Part shown: in pieces, positions 24,801 through 34,665 of the stretch
Layout: every line of letters begins with the position of its first letter
How positions within the stretch are numbered: position 1 is the first letter of the stretch
Position numbers and translations under genes: made by a program
The notes under the pieces: generated by a model
The model's input: only the letters and a program-made list of their open reading frames with translations
What the model was told of the DNA's origin: nothing
The model's database searches: none
Assembly: GCA_051294375.1 (NCBI GenBank)
Contig: CM119265.1
Span: 13,942,124-14,006,123 of the forward strand
Length of the DNA stretch: 64,000 bases
Reading direction: 5' to 3'
DNA from: Paraspadella gotoi
Lineage: Eukaryota; Chaetognatha

Positions 24801-26207
24801 CTATGACGGACAAGGTTCAAGATCTCGTTGCCGTCTCCCTCGTTAAACCTGTCAAAATATTCGTAAATGCGAACACGGGACGAATCTTCAGTTGCAACAA
24901 GAGTTCATTCGAATCCGCGCCGACAAGGAGGGAGATCGAGAGGCCATTGTAGGGCGTTGGTCTCGAGAACATTTCTCGATAGATGCATCGTTTTCATTCA
25001 AACGAAGAAGCAGGTGAAAACTCAGAATTTTCTTTTCTTAGACTTCTCACCCGTGGGCAATAAAGCACAATACAAATTTATAAATTAAAATTCTAAAAGT
25101 GAGGAACGAACTAATGAACATTTCTTAGGACTAAGCTCTGATGAAAAAAGCCCGAGGTTTTTTCAATATATTCTTATCCCGGCCAAGGTAGAATGATGGC
25201 AATATTGTTAATATTAAGTTTCCAAAAAATCCGACCATAAATATAGAAAATATTAACCAAAATCTTCGGAAAATCAACACCTTCTTTGGAAGATTTTCGC
25301 CATAGAAGATTTTTCCCGAATCTGACTCCCGGTTGAAAACTCTTAGAATTCTGATCGTTAGCTCCTCTTTTACTTTTACTTTAAATAAAAATTTCACCAA
25401 AATGGACTAATTCACTTTCCAGGATCGTATCATATCAAAATAACCAAAATAAAATGTAAAGAAAAATTTTGAGAGCCCTTCAGACACTTTGCCAAAGGAT
25501 TCCAAAATTAGACGTCATTTGTTGAAAAGGAACAATACCTCAGTCACGTTTATATCGTTTTCAAGGAAAAAAATCCCTTTCATTTCTATATAAAATCAGA
25601 GATAGAAAGTTTTCCGCGTCTAGAAGCAGTCTATTTGTTCTGGCTTGTTTGATATCAAGATGTTGATGATTTGACAAGAGAAAAAAAATTCGAGCCCTTC
25701 AGATACAACAGGATCGGAATCAAGTGTTTTTACATCGATATTTTACCCGAATTTTTACCAGGAGCGTTTATATTGTTTGGTAGTCAGATTTGAACGAAAA
25801 TCTCCATTGAAAAAGTCTTCCTCGATCTCTAAGAACGACGTAGACTCCTACATTTCTGTATAAAAAAATAGTATAATAATTTTAAAATTATAATATTAAA
25901 ATTTTATATATTAAATATTGTTTTTTAATTTTTAAGCCAATTAATGAAAAATTTTTAAAAATTATTTATATTTTCTTTCATCAACTTTTGACGAGGAATT
26001 CAAGTCTATTTTGAATTTTTCAATTTTATAAGTACTATATATAAATATAGGCCTAAGTGAATCGTAGAGCCGGAATCTGCTGTAAGCAGATCCGGCTAAA
26101 AAAGTGTAGAGGTACATTTATTAGCAATGATACAATATTAGAGACATGTTGTTACAATGAGAGATCGTGAGAGAACTAAAGGTAGAGAGCGCGGCACTGA
26201 TCAAGTA

Positions 26208-26242
<35 letters not shown>

Positions 26243-28969
26243 TCAGATCAGTAGCCGGCTTCCCGAGCGACCACCGAACAGAGTGGCCAACTGGGGTCAA
26301 ATCCGTGGCGACGAAAACGTCGTCGCCACATCCCCGCCCCCCACGAAAAGTCCGCAGGACTTTTTTCACGGCGTTTTTGTGGGCGTGGACGTGGCGACGG
26401 AGCAAAGGGAGATGAATTTCGTCGAGCCGGTGGTAGTTTTTGACTCCAAGCTGGCCGTGCCGCACAAACAGCGGCGTATGTAGGTCGTTGTGGTCGTGAA
26501 GGTCTTGGTTTAAAATTTTTCGGTGCAAGCTTGGGCGTATGGAGTGCCAGCCGAGGAGTCCGAGGTGCTGGCCTGGAAATCCGGGGTGCCGGCCTGAACG
26601 TCGGCAGTGCCGGTCTTGACGTTAGTGGTGCCGGTCTGTACTTTGATAGTTCCGGTCTGTACGTTGATGGTGCCGGCCTGTACATTGATGGTGCCGGCCA
26701 AGATGTATGTAGAGTCCGAGGTGGTTGTTTTGGCCTGCAAGGTGTTACGGGCGGAGGAGCCGTCACAAGGTCGCGCCTGACTGCACGTATCGCTGCGATA
26801 GCAACTCCAATGAGACGGTGGGCATTGTTGGTAAATGATGACGCCGACAGCCGTGCGGCGTTTAGTACATCGATTGCCGCTGACATGGCGTCTGTGAGAT
26901 TGATGTCAGTGACAATTCCAGCCTGTGTAGAGCCATCGACCATGATGACGGCATCCGTCTCCGTGGCAGTGTCACTGCATTTAACGGCGGTGGTAGCCGT
27001 ACCAACAGTTGAAACGGACTTGGTGGTGTTGGTGGAGGCATCAACTGTAGTGACGTTGTTTGTAGCAGTAAAAGCGTCTTTCTTTGAAGGGATCCATCCT
27101 GGTGGCGGCGTTTTCATCAGTGCCGCGAGTGCTGCTGGTGCATCCAGCAAAGCCTTAGATGTGGTCAGACATTTTTTTTCAAATATTACAGCGCAAAAGT
27201 TTTCTTTGATTTCTTTAGATTGTAATGCGATGACCAAATTAATTGTTTGGATATCATTAGTGATTTTAACGTCCGTTTCATTCTTCGTAATTTTCAGTTT
27301 TCTTGAAACTGTAATGTTAAGGTAATGTTTTTCCGTAAAACCGTACAGGCGACCGTAGCTGGTGAAGATAATCTGTTTTTTCCGCGCATTGTCTCTGACT
27401 ATTTTTAATTCACCCGTGTGGAAAGCTTCACCATACGGAAGCATCGCATCAAAAACATAGGCAGGGGTGATAAAAAGGTCCGTCATGGTTTTTTATTTTT
27501 ATTTTTTTTGNNNNNNNNNNTTTCCCACTAAATAACTAAATAACATACTTCTTTATCCATACACAAAATTTCAAGAAAATTTCCCGATCCGCTCAGTAAT
27601 TGACGGACGGACGGACGGACGGACGGACGGACGGACGGACGGACGGACGAACAGACAGAGACGGACATTGATTTTTTTTACATAATTTATCATAATTCTA
27701 TTTATCTGAAATGATTTACGACAAGATTTTGGTGTGGGACCAACAAAGTGAATCGTAGAGCCGGAATCTGCTGTAAGCAGATCCGGCGAAAAAAGTTATT
27801 TAATATTGATGTCTTTAATTTTCTTCACTGCAACATTTTAAACATTTACACAAACACTTTTAAAAATTAAAAAGAATATTTAATTGAAATTTGGTGCCTA
27901 CCTATGATGATGTCGGGGTTTCTTCTTAGAACAGCCTCTTGAGCCTTGACGTCCAAACCCCCGGCGGCAAGACCAAAGTCGATATTCGTGAACTGCGCCA
28001 GCTGCCGTGCGACTTGAAATACTTGTACGGCCAATTCACGGGTGGGGACAAGTACAAGAACGCGCGAACACGATTCTGATCCACGACTAGGCTATAATTT
28101 TTTTAAAGTGTAAAGTTAACAACCATCCAAGAAAAAAAAAGTATTATAAAGCGTATACTTGCCTTGTACAAAAGCCTTTCAAGAACCGGAAGCATAAATG
28201 CAGCGGTCTTTCCAGAACCTGTGATAGCAGAGGCACAAATGTCTCGACCGAGAAGGGCTACAGGCACAGTGGCCGCTTGAACGGGAGTCGGCGAGATGAA
28301 GTTCACCGCGCTCAAAGCCTTCATTAGGGGCCGGCTTAGATTCATTTCATTGAAGGACGATTCAGGGTCCACAATGGGACCCTCTTCAAAGAAACTATCA
28401 ACTTTATTTTTCTTCTTTGCAGCTTTGTCTTCTTTAATCTTGACTCTGTCTACTTTCGTCATCACTTTGGAGTTTTCTTCCTCTATTTCTTCTCCCTCCT
28501 CTTCTTCCTCTTCCTTGCTTTCTTTCTCCTCAATCTCCATCGGCTCTTCCTGATTCTGAGGTTTTTTTTCTTTTCTTACGACGGCGATTTTGTCATCGAG
28601 AGTCGTTCGCGACGACTTTTTCGTCATTTCCATCACTGTCTCAAGAGCCGTCTTTCTTTTCTATAAAAATAAAAAATGAAGAAACCGTAACTCAAAGTGA
28701 CAATTCAAGGACCCTCCTCAGTTTCTTACTTTGAAAACCTCAACTAAGCCGGTGTCATCGACGTCAAACTGAAATTGATCGTTGAAATCGGTGCCATCCT
28801 CTCCGTTAGCTTTCTTCTGAGTCTTTTTCCTCTTCTTGGGAACCACGGCGTCGGCGTCTTCGTCCTCGTCGTCAGAAGACGAGAAATACTGAATCTCTTT
28901 ACTGTCATCGGCGGCAATAGAAGCGAGAAAGACGGGATCCAAAGGGTCAAACGTTTCTAGAGTCCCCAT
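18817..28969 (-). CDS. DDX27: DEAD-box RNA helicase DDX27 (Drs1), interrupted by an assembly palindrome
   Basis: Nucleolar helicase of large-subunit ribosome assembly. The N-terminus (28969-28720, 28660-28165) is acidic and Lys-rich, then [30 protein letters not shown] and motif [12 protein letters not shown]. The next exon (about 28090-27905) has [13 protein letters not shown] and [13 protein letters not shown]. The central exon 23674-23284 has [26 protein letters not shown] and [11 protein letters not shown]. Then 20113-19910 ([28 protein letters not shown]), 19840-19730 ([17 protein letters not shown]) and the basic tail ending GFKKNRK at 18817. All helicase motifs are present. The central exon has a one-base deletion near 23456 in this copy and exists again, inverted, at 24623-25013 with different single-base errors; the consensus is intact, so this is not a pseudogene. 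Confidence 0.92.
20367..21142 (+). CDS. Small thioredoxin-fold (PDI-like) protein nested in a DDX27 intron
   Basis: Three exons on the strand opposite DDX27: 20367 to about 20497 ([28 protein letters not shown]), 20564-20716 ([37 protein letters not shown]) and 20992-21142 ([31 protein letters not shown], then a run of nine prolines and a final glycine). This is one thioredoxin domain most like those of TXNDC5/PDI, but the redox motif is CAWC rather than CGHC. No signal peptide precedes the first ATG and there is no KDEL-type tail, so an ER location is not supported unless a signal exon is missing. The first donor seems to be GA (AAG then GAATGA) where GTATGA would be expected, either a base error or a non-canonical splice site. 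Confidence 0.75.
21280..21860. repeat. Foldback element (long inverted repeat) with hammerhead-like motif
   Basis: Two arms of about 270 bases are inverted copies: the left begins TATTATGAATAAA...ATAATGGAGAAGG, the right ends CCTTCTCCATTAT...TTATTCATAA. The centre (about 21540-21580) has AGTTTTAACTAATGGTCAAA and its complement separated by about 25 bases. Each arm holds a GA/CT-rich tract (21429-21470; 21660-21715). The left arm carries a hammerhead-like core on the minus strand; in the right arm the same core is degraded. There is no ORF. It lies in the DDX27 intron, downstream of the nested thioredoxin gene. Confidence 0.75.
21335..21395 (-). ncRNA. Hammerhead ribozyme-like motif (degenerate)
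   Basis: On the minus strand: CTGATGA (21371-21377), T, then stem II GACTTA / TAAGTC closed by a GAAAAA loop, then GAAA followed by TATC. Core box order and stem II match the hammerhead consensus. The segment after GAAA is one or two bases short of the usual AC..GUC arrangement, so activity is doubtful. Confidence 0.5.
22240..24092. repeat. Arm A of a ~3.8-kb palindrome centred on an N gap
   Basis: Reading outward from the gap at 24093-24117, this arm is the reverse complement of 24118-26052 with scattered single-base differences. It holds the DDX27 central exon plus intron sequence, a TTAATTAA-rich stretch and a (GGAC)n tract at 24049-24083. Near-perfect symmetry around a 25-N spacer points to a scaffolding artefact (two haplotype copies placed head to head) more than to a biological palindrome. 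Confidence 0.85.
24118..26052. repeat. Arm B of the same palindrome
   Basis: Inverted copy of arm A. The outermost matching bases are in TATATATTTATAT-like sequence near 22250 and 26045; beyond that arm B joins the 42-bp direct repeat of the 412-codon ORF unit. It includes the plus-strand copy of the DDX27 central exon at 24623-25013. Confidence 0.85.
24623..25013 (+). pseudogene. DDX27: Inverted duplicate of the DDX27 central exon
   Basis: Same exon as 23674-23284, opposite strand, with splice sites (TCTTCAG before, GTGAAAA after). It has an extra base near 24662 (CCGCACG versus CCGACG) and a missing base near 24880 (ACGGGACG versus ACGGAGACG), while it is intact where the other copy is broken (GTCTCCCTCG). 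Complementary errors in the two copies imply sequencing or assembly error in one real exon. Not an independent gene. Confidence 0.85.
26053..27790. mobile_element. 1.7-kb unit flanked by 42-bp direct repeats (unclassified element)
   Basis: Identical 42-bp sequences in direct orientation at 26055-26096 and 27746-27787 begin AAGTGAATCGTAGAGCC and contain a near-perfect hairpin (GCCGGAATCTGC, TGTAA, GCAGATCCGGC). Between them lie a minus-strand ORF of 412 codons, a (GA)n tract (26207-26242) and, on the minus strand beyond the ORF, CTAATAAATGTACC, a polyadenylation-signal-like tail typical of LTR ends. The 5' side is obscured by a 10-N gap and a third copy of the (GACG)n intron region (27521-27745). 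Could be a non-autonomous LTR-type element or a fragment of a larger one. Confidence 0.5.
26248..27486 (-). CDS. 412-aa ORF of unknown function with Pro-rich repeats (element-encoded?)
   Basis: A long uninterrupted frame starting [19 protein letters not shown]. Residues 1-115 look globular ([32 protein letters not shown]). Residues about 130-235 are Thr/Ala-rich. Residues about 255-340 hold a run of roughly nine 8-residue repeats of the type YRPAPSTY / SRPAPRTP, and the C-terminus is basic and Arg-rich ([10 protein letters not shown]). There are no introns, unlike the neighbouring genes. A globular start followed by a basic Pro-rich tail is reminiscent of gag-like nucleic-acid-binding proteins, but no zinc knuckle or enzyme motif is visible. 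Its location inside repeat-flanked DNA suggests a mobile-element gene. The family is not recognised. Confidence 0.6.
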   Translation of the reverse strand: MTDLFITPAYVFDAMLPYGEAFHTGELKIVRDNARKKQIIFTSYGRLYGFTEKHYLNITVSRKLKITKNETDVKITNDIQTINLVIALQSKEIKENFCAVIFEKKCLTTSKALLDAPAALAALMKTPPPGWIPSKKDAFTATNNVTTVDASTNTTKSVSTVGTATTAVKCSDTATETDAVIMVDGSTQAGIVTDINLTDAMSAAIDVLNAARLSASSFTNNAHRLIGVAIAAIRAVRRDLVTAPPPVTPCRPKQPPRTLHTSWPAPSMYRPAPSTYRPELSKYRPAPLTSRPALPTFRPAPRISRPAPRTPRLALHTPKLAPKNFKPRPSRPQRPTYAAVCAARPAWSQKLPPARRNSSPFAPSPRPRPQKRREKSPADFSWGAGMWRRRFRRHGFDPSWPLCSVVAREAGY

Positions 28970-29085
28970 CTTAGACGTATAAAAAAACTTAAAATGAAAA
29001 TTAATTTTAATGTAAAAAACATATATTAGATAAATCGCGAAGTCAAATTCTATTTATGAATATGATTTAATCAAAACGTAACACG

Positions 29086-31353
29086 CTAAAACAAAGCCCC
29101 GACAGCGTCTTTTATACCAAACTCTCGATTTAACGATTCGATATTTTTTTGATTCACCAAAGGCAGAAGGTCATGTCTGCCCATCAGCGAAGCCGCCAAG
29201 CGCAGCGTCGACCAAATGTTTTCGCTCATCGACGCCGTCCGAGATGATGTGACTGGACCGATGCCGGTCGACTGAAGGTGCAGCGCTGTCAAAAGGTGTT
29301 CTACGGCCTGTCGATAAGCGGAGAGGTTGACGCAAGCGATGCCCAGATTGTAGCGGCAGCGAACAAACCCCGGCGAAAGCCGCAGGGCGCGGTTATACGC
29401 TTCGACGGCCTCTTCGCTACGATTGCCGTTCGCCAGGGTAGCTCCAAGCCGGTTCCAAAGGGCCGCATCGTCGGGGCGAGCTTTCAATGCGGCCTGGACA
29501 GAGTATGTAATTTTTAGGAAAAAAGGTCTCCTAATACCACGAATTATTCACCTGAAAGCAATCCACGGCTTTGTCGTATTCCCCGGAGATGTTGAACAGC
29601 ACCCCCAAACCGGACTGAAGCTCGAAGTCAAATTCGCCCCTGGCCGTTGTCTCCTTAACGGCCTCGATGAAACGTGAGCGAATTTCTTGATGCTCCGTCG
29701 GCGAAAATATCGACGAAAGAATCTGGCGAGTGGAAGATGCCGCGTCGCTCGAGCCCTCGACACTGGAGGTTGTCGATCCAGAGTCGACGATCACGTGACG
29801 ATACTTGTCATTCGCTTCGAACCAACGCCTCAGGGCGTCGCAGCCTTGCTTATAAAGCGACTCATTAGTGTAGCTGACGGCAAGCGCCATCCACGCCGTC
29901 AAGTTTTTCGGAGAAAGTTCAACGCACTTCCGTAGTGCAGCAATGCTGGCGGGCTCTTGCTCGTTTTCGGCTTGAGAAGTACCGAGCAACTGCCAGGCTT
30001 CAGGATTGTTGGGATCTAAATGAGGCGAAAGCTAGCGTAAATTAAAGAGTTATAAAAAAGCAATTGATATCATTAGAATTAGCCTTTGAACACCTTTTTG
30101 CACGGCCGACTCGAAGAGTAAAATAGCGTTTGCGAGGTCCCCTCGGCGTAGCCCCGATCTTCCCTCTTCGATCGCGTCCCCGATGAAATCCTTGAAAGGG
30201 TTGTTGTCGTCGAATACATAATTCTCTCTGCGGTTGGCAACTTGATCAAATGTCTGAAACCAGTCACTGTCGGCTTTCGCCCCGGCTTTCTCCCACTCTC
30301 GTTGAAGTTTTTCCCAGAATTCAGCTGCATTTTCTTCAACGGCGGCGTCGCTTTCTGCTTGGTGCGACGACGAAAACTCGGAACTCCAAGCAGCGGCGCC
30401 GACTTGAGTTTCGTCAGCGGCTTCACCGGTTCGCCCTTCGCCGGCTTCCAATTCTGCCACCCAACGATCAGCTACCGACACCCTGCCAGAGGCGGGGAAT
30501 TCCTCCGACAACTGTTGACGGTCAGGACCAGTCTTGATTTCGCCGTCGCCGAACTGCTTGACAAACTTTAAGAATTCAACGTCTGAGAATTTAGGTTCTT
30601 CCAAAGTCCCGAGGAGTTCGTTCGTCGTTCGTGTCAATTCTGGGTTTTGGGATTCAAAAGCTTTGATCCAGTCGGCGGGAGAGACGGGAGTGGTTGCAGC
30701 GGTGGCGGAAGACGATTCCTCCTCAAAGGCTGATAAGTATTCACTGGACCAACGGGCATCGTCAAGTAGAAGAGGATCAGATCCGAAAGAGGAAGAGTTG
30801 GAATGCTGAATCACTAAATCGTCGTTCTGAAGAAATTCTTCTGCCCATCTAAAAACCATACAAACTAAAATTGTCAACCAAGCCGTCTGGCGGAAACTGG
30901 AGAAAAGAAAGACAACGCTGACCTCGCAGAACCTCTGGCGACGATCTCTGAAACAGTAGGACCTCGAATTGGACCAGAGACCATCGTCTCGCGGTGCTCC
31001 TCAGCATCGATGGCCAGCATCTCGTTAAGTAAGTCGTTCATGTGGAACGTCTCGGGAGCTAAGCGTTGACGCTGCTCGCTGAGTAGAAATTCTTCGAACA
31101 ATACGTCCTGTTAACAGAAGTAGATTTAGTAACGAGCGCATACGACATAAGACTTACGATAAAAAGTTTTATTTACCGCGGGATGCAGAGAGACTGGTTC
31201 ACTGAGTCTCGAACGCTCATGACCCATGGAAGTTCCGTGGGCAAGAAAGTCTTCCCGATTGGACGGATCTCCCGTCAAGTGGCGGGAAATTTGAGTCAAA
31301 GGGTTGGGACGTCCGCATTCCCCTTCTCCAATACCCTGCGTCGCCGACGCCAT
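29086..31353 (-). CDS. PEX5: Peroxisomal targeting signal 1 receptor PEX5
   Basis: Cycling receptor that binds C-terminal SKL-type signals and docks at the peroxisome. The N-terminus has the conserved cysteine region ECGRPNPLTQISRHLTG (the ubiquitinated Cys of this family), then FEEFLLSEQ and FHMNDLLNEM. The middle region (30877-30090) contains several docking pentapeptides WxxxF/Y: WAEEF, WSSEY, WIKAF, WSSEF and WFQTF. The C-terminal TPR domain includes LGTSQAENEQEPASIAALRK, SPKNLTAWMALAVSYTNE, DDAALWNRLGATLANGNRSE and CRYNLGIACVNLSAYRQAVE, ending at 29086. There are about five exons, all with short introns. The DDX27 start follows 116 bases after the stop. Confidence 0.95.
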
Positions 31354-31534
31354 GCTCCACGCTTTTCCGTTTAAGCTAGTAATAAAAGCTAACACATTAA
31401 AAAAATACAGTCTATTTGAAAGCAAAGCTTGGCGTTTATTAAATGCAATAGAAAAATCGTAGAAGCATGACTCAAACACAATTTTAATCAAATTATGTAA
31501 CGTGCACGATAAATCGTTCTTTGTAAATATTCTT

Positions 31535-32892
31535 TCACTTTTTCAATTTGGAAATTCTCGCGTCCAAGGCCGTACAATTTTTCTGAATTACTTCAAGGTT
31601 TTCTGCGAGAGTGGATTGAACCTTGGAAACCAAAGCAGATTGCGTCGTCAGATTCCCGGAAATCGTTTTTTGCATCGCCTCGAGCTGTTGCAAAGTCTGA
31701 CCAAAGTTGGTAGCCTGATGATGAAGCTCGTTAAGAGTAGTCATTCTGTCGGAGATGTTTGGCAACGTGGAACATAACGCTTCCCACTTCTCCATCGTTT
31801 CGTGGATTTCCTTAATGCGCATCGCAGTATCTTCGGGAAGTTGTTCGGAGGAGGCAATGGCGGCTCGTTTTTCACCAATCTGCTGGAGGCGAAGCTGGAG
31901 CGCTCCCAATCGGCCGTCCACCTGGTCAATCATCTTGGGATTGAGCAGATTAATTTTGGTCCTAAGGTTGTCCACGGCGCCGAGCAAACCGTCGGCATCA
32001 CCTTCTCCCTTAAGGACTGCCAGCTTTTCTGGGTTAGACCCTAAGATAGACTCAAGCTTGGCGAGGCGCTGCTCAAGTGTAGCGACGCGGGACGTGTGCT
32101 CAAATGAATCCGCATCCGGTTTCTCGTACAATTCATACACCGGATTATTACACGCTTTTCCTGGAAAGTCAAAAAAATATCATATTGAGTCTTTGTCGGT
32201 GATAAATGACAAATAACGGACCTGTAGCGGATTTCTCTCCCTTCTTGGGTGCTCCTTTAATTTGCTTAATCTGACTTAGCAACTTTTCCTGAACATTTCC
32301 GGTTGGGTCGCTGAGGTTGACGAAGTTTCCACCTACATTCTTTTGCAACTGCATAGAATTGAGTTGCCCTTGAAGAGCAACGACGTTTTGATGAAGCGCA
32401 GCGGGAGAAATCTGTGAAGATTTCGAATCGTCGACTGCCGCTTGTTCGGCGCGACCGAGATCCTCAGAGAGCTCGTGCATCTCCATCTGTACATAAAAAT
32501 TTAAAATATCAATTTCAATAGGCACAATAAGATAATATCGAGTTAAAACGAGGATAAGAAAACGAACGCAAATTAACCTGCAATCTTCTGAATCGCATCT
32601 CCAGAGTTTCATCTTCCCTGCGAGCTTCCACGTGGTCGTACCCGGTTTTCGATGCTAATCCAACAGTATCGGAGAAGTCGACTCGGCTCGAATCGATTCG
32701 TTTGTCTCTGAACTTTCCGTAAACATCTTTGACATTTACGTTGATCACCTCCAACTGTTCAGCCGTTTCGCTCTCTGCGGCCGCCGCCGGATCGGGTTGA
32801 TCCGACTCGGGCAAGTCGCTCGTCTCGAACACATCACGTTGACTTGTGTCGATTCCGGGCAAATGCGCGTATTTTGGATCAATCATCGCCAT
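31535..32892 (-). CDS. DCTN2: Dynactin subunit 2 (dynamitin)
   Basis: Dynactin shoulder subunit linking dynein to cargo. It starts MAMIDPKYAHLPGIDTSQ with VFETSDLPESDQ, the conserved dynamitin N-terminus, then VYGKFRDKRIDSSRVDFSD. The rest is mainly coiled coil: LQGQLNSMQLQKNVGG, LEQRLAKLESILGSNPEKL, NLRTKINLLNPKMIDQVDG and the C-terminal ALDARISKLKK. There are three exons (32892-32580, 32487-32222, 32160-31535) with two short introns. A splice-acceptor-like sequence ends three bases before the ATG. Confidence 0.94.
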
Positions 32893-32895
32893 TTA

Positions 32896-32908
32896 CTGTA
32901 GAATACTG
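32896..32908 (-). promoter_or_regulatory. Candidate trans-splice acceptor upstream of DCTN2
   Basis: GTATTCTACAG ends three bases before the DCTN2 ATG (TAA then ATG). If used by a spliced leader, the mRNA would have almost no gene-encoded 5' UTR. Confidence 0.45.
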
Positions 32909-33216
32909 ATTCTTAAAATAGTAACACGGTGTATCAAATCAAATAAACAGGATAAAAATATCCGCCACTTTAGCGAATTTCAATTTCGATTAATTATTGC
33001 AATTTGAAATATCAGTCAAACGTATAAATGAAAAACTCACGGCACATGTCATACGTAATACTACTAAAAGAAAAAACGATACGAGCGCGAAAACCAAACA
33101 AACAAAACAAAAACAAAAACAAAAGGCACCGAAAGAATGAAAGACCATGGCAATGTTGGCAATGATCACTAAAAACGGGTCAATGAGTTAACTGTTAAGT
33201 TAGTTTTTTTATAGAG

Positions 33217-34486
33217 TCACTTTTTGGAAGATGCAGAACTAGTCGGACTCCTTTTCAAATTGTCCGTCATTCCGAAGGGACAAACATTTTTAATGAGGCA
33301 TTCTGAACATTGGGGATGAACCGGCAGGCACACCTTAAAAAGGAGAGATAAAAATATCATTAGTATTAAAATTAAACATTTTAATAAAAACGATGCACTA
33401 TTAGGGGTTTACTTGTTGGCCGAATCCAACCAAGAGAGCGTTGATCTCCCCCCATAATTCCGTCGGCAGCCAATCCTCGAGAGCTTTTCGCGTGGCTTCG
33501 GGAGTTTTCGAAGCATCTTTAAGCCATCCCAAACGATTCGAAATTCTAACACAATCAATTCTGGTATTTATCAATTTGTAATATTGTTATTTTGAATTTA
33601 AAAAAAACAATAACCTGTGAACATGAGTATCTACTCCGATTCCATCCTGTTGTCTCCATGCGCACTGCATGGCTGTTGGATAAAAATTTTACCGATTGAA
33701 AATTCCGTGTTTACGAAGATATGAGCTAGTTTTCTACCTACTCAGATAAGCCATTTTGGGTCCAACTCCGGGCAACTGACACAGCTCTTTAACCGTTCGT
33801 GGAATATCGCCACCGTACTTGTCGACGACGACCCTCGCAGTTCGCTTGAGATAGATGACCTTCTTCTTCCAAAATCCGACCGGGTAAATCATTTTACCGA
33901 GCACGTCGTCGTCGAGAGCGAGAAGCCGGGAGGGTGTCAATCCGTGACACTTGAGCTTTTCCATCGCAGCGGAAGTGACCTCGTCTTTTGTTTGCGAAGA
34001 CAACATCAACGAAACGAGAATTTGAAATCTAAAATGAAGTGAGACAGCGTCGTCACGCGTCCCCGAATAGTCTATCATAAATGTTAAATCAGGATTCCGT
34101 CTCAATCACCGCTGAACTGAAGGCGAGGCGTCTCGATCGTGACAGCGTTCGCAACCCATGGTGTCGACGGGAGCGTCGCGTTTCGTGCGCATCTCGCGGA
34201 TTCCGTCGAATTGTTGGCGCCAATTTGGCGGAGTCCATTTGATCTTGATTTCACCATCATCTTCCTTAAGAATTTTTTTTGGTGACGAAAGTTCACTCGG
34301 CTCATTTTTTACATTTTCCTCAGTGGCGGACGAGTTTTTTAAATCGTATTTTATTTTGGTCGTGGATCTTTTCCGATTTAATCTAGTGCATGGCGTCTTA
34401 GAAGAAAAGTTATCAAAATAAGGAGATGTAGCCATGATGGTCTTTGAAAGTAAAGATAATTTTGATAATTGTAACGCTCCTCTCAT
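33217..34486 (-). CDS. NTHL1: Endonuclease III-like DNA glycosylase NTHL1
   Basis: Bifunctional glycosylase/AP lyase for oxidised pyrimidines. The HhH-GPD core is complete: [31 protein letters not shown] (helix-hairpin-helix with catalytic Lys), [17 protein letters not shown] (catalytic Asp) and the [4Fe-4S] ligand set C-x6-C-x2-C-x5-C in [21 protein letters not shown]. An upstream in-frame ATG at 34486 adds [17 protein letters not shown], a basic amphipathic stretch that would serve as a mitochondrial presequence. The ATG at 34435 (MATSPYF) would give a nuclear form, matching the dual location known for this enzyme. There are about five exons with short introns. Confidence 0.94.
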
Positions 34487-34665
34487 GTGCAAGGGCTAAG
34501 GAATTCAACTTCTGCTAAAACTAAGGTTTGCAAAAAATTAACAAAAAGAAAAAAGAAAGAATGAACCTCTTGTTATTCTAATGATCACAAAATAACACCG
34601 ATTTGACTAGTAGTAGGTATACGTAAAAATATCGTGAGGGCACTAATCGATTTCATGAGAACTAT

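Noticed and set aside
26531-27325. 264-codon plus-strand frame of Gly/Ala repeats
   Set aside because: Shadow of the Pro-rich repeats of the minus-strand 412-codon ORF; no splice sites or start context of its own.
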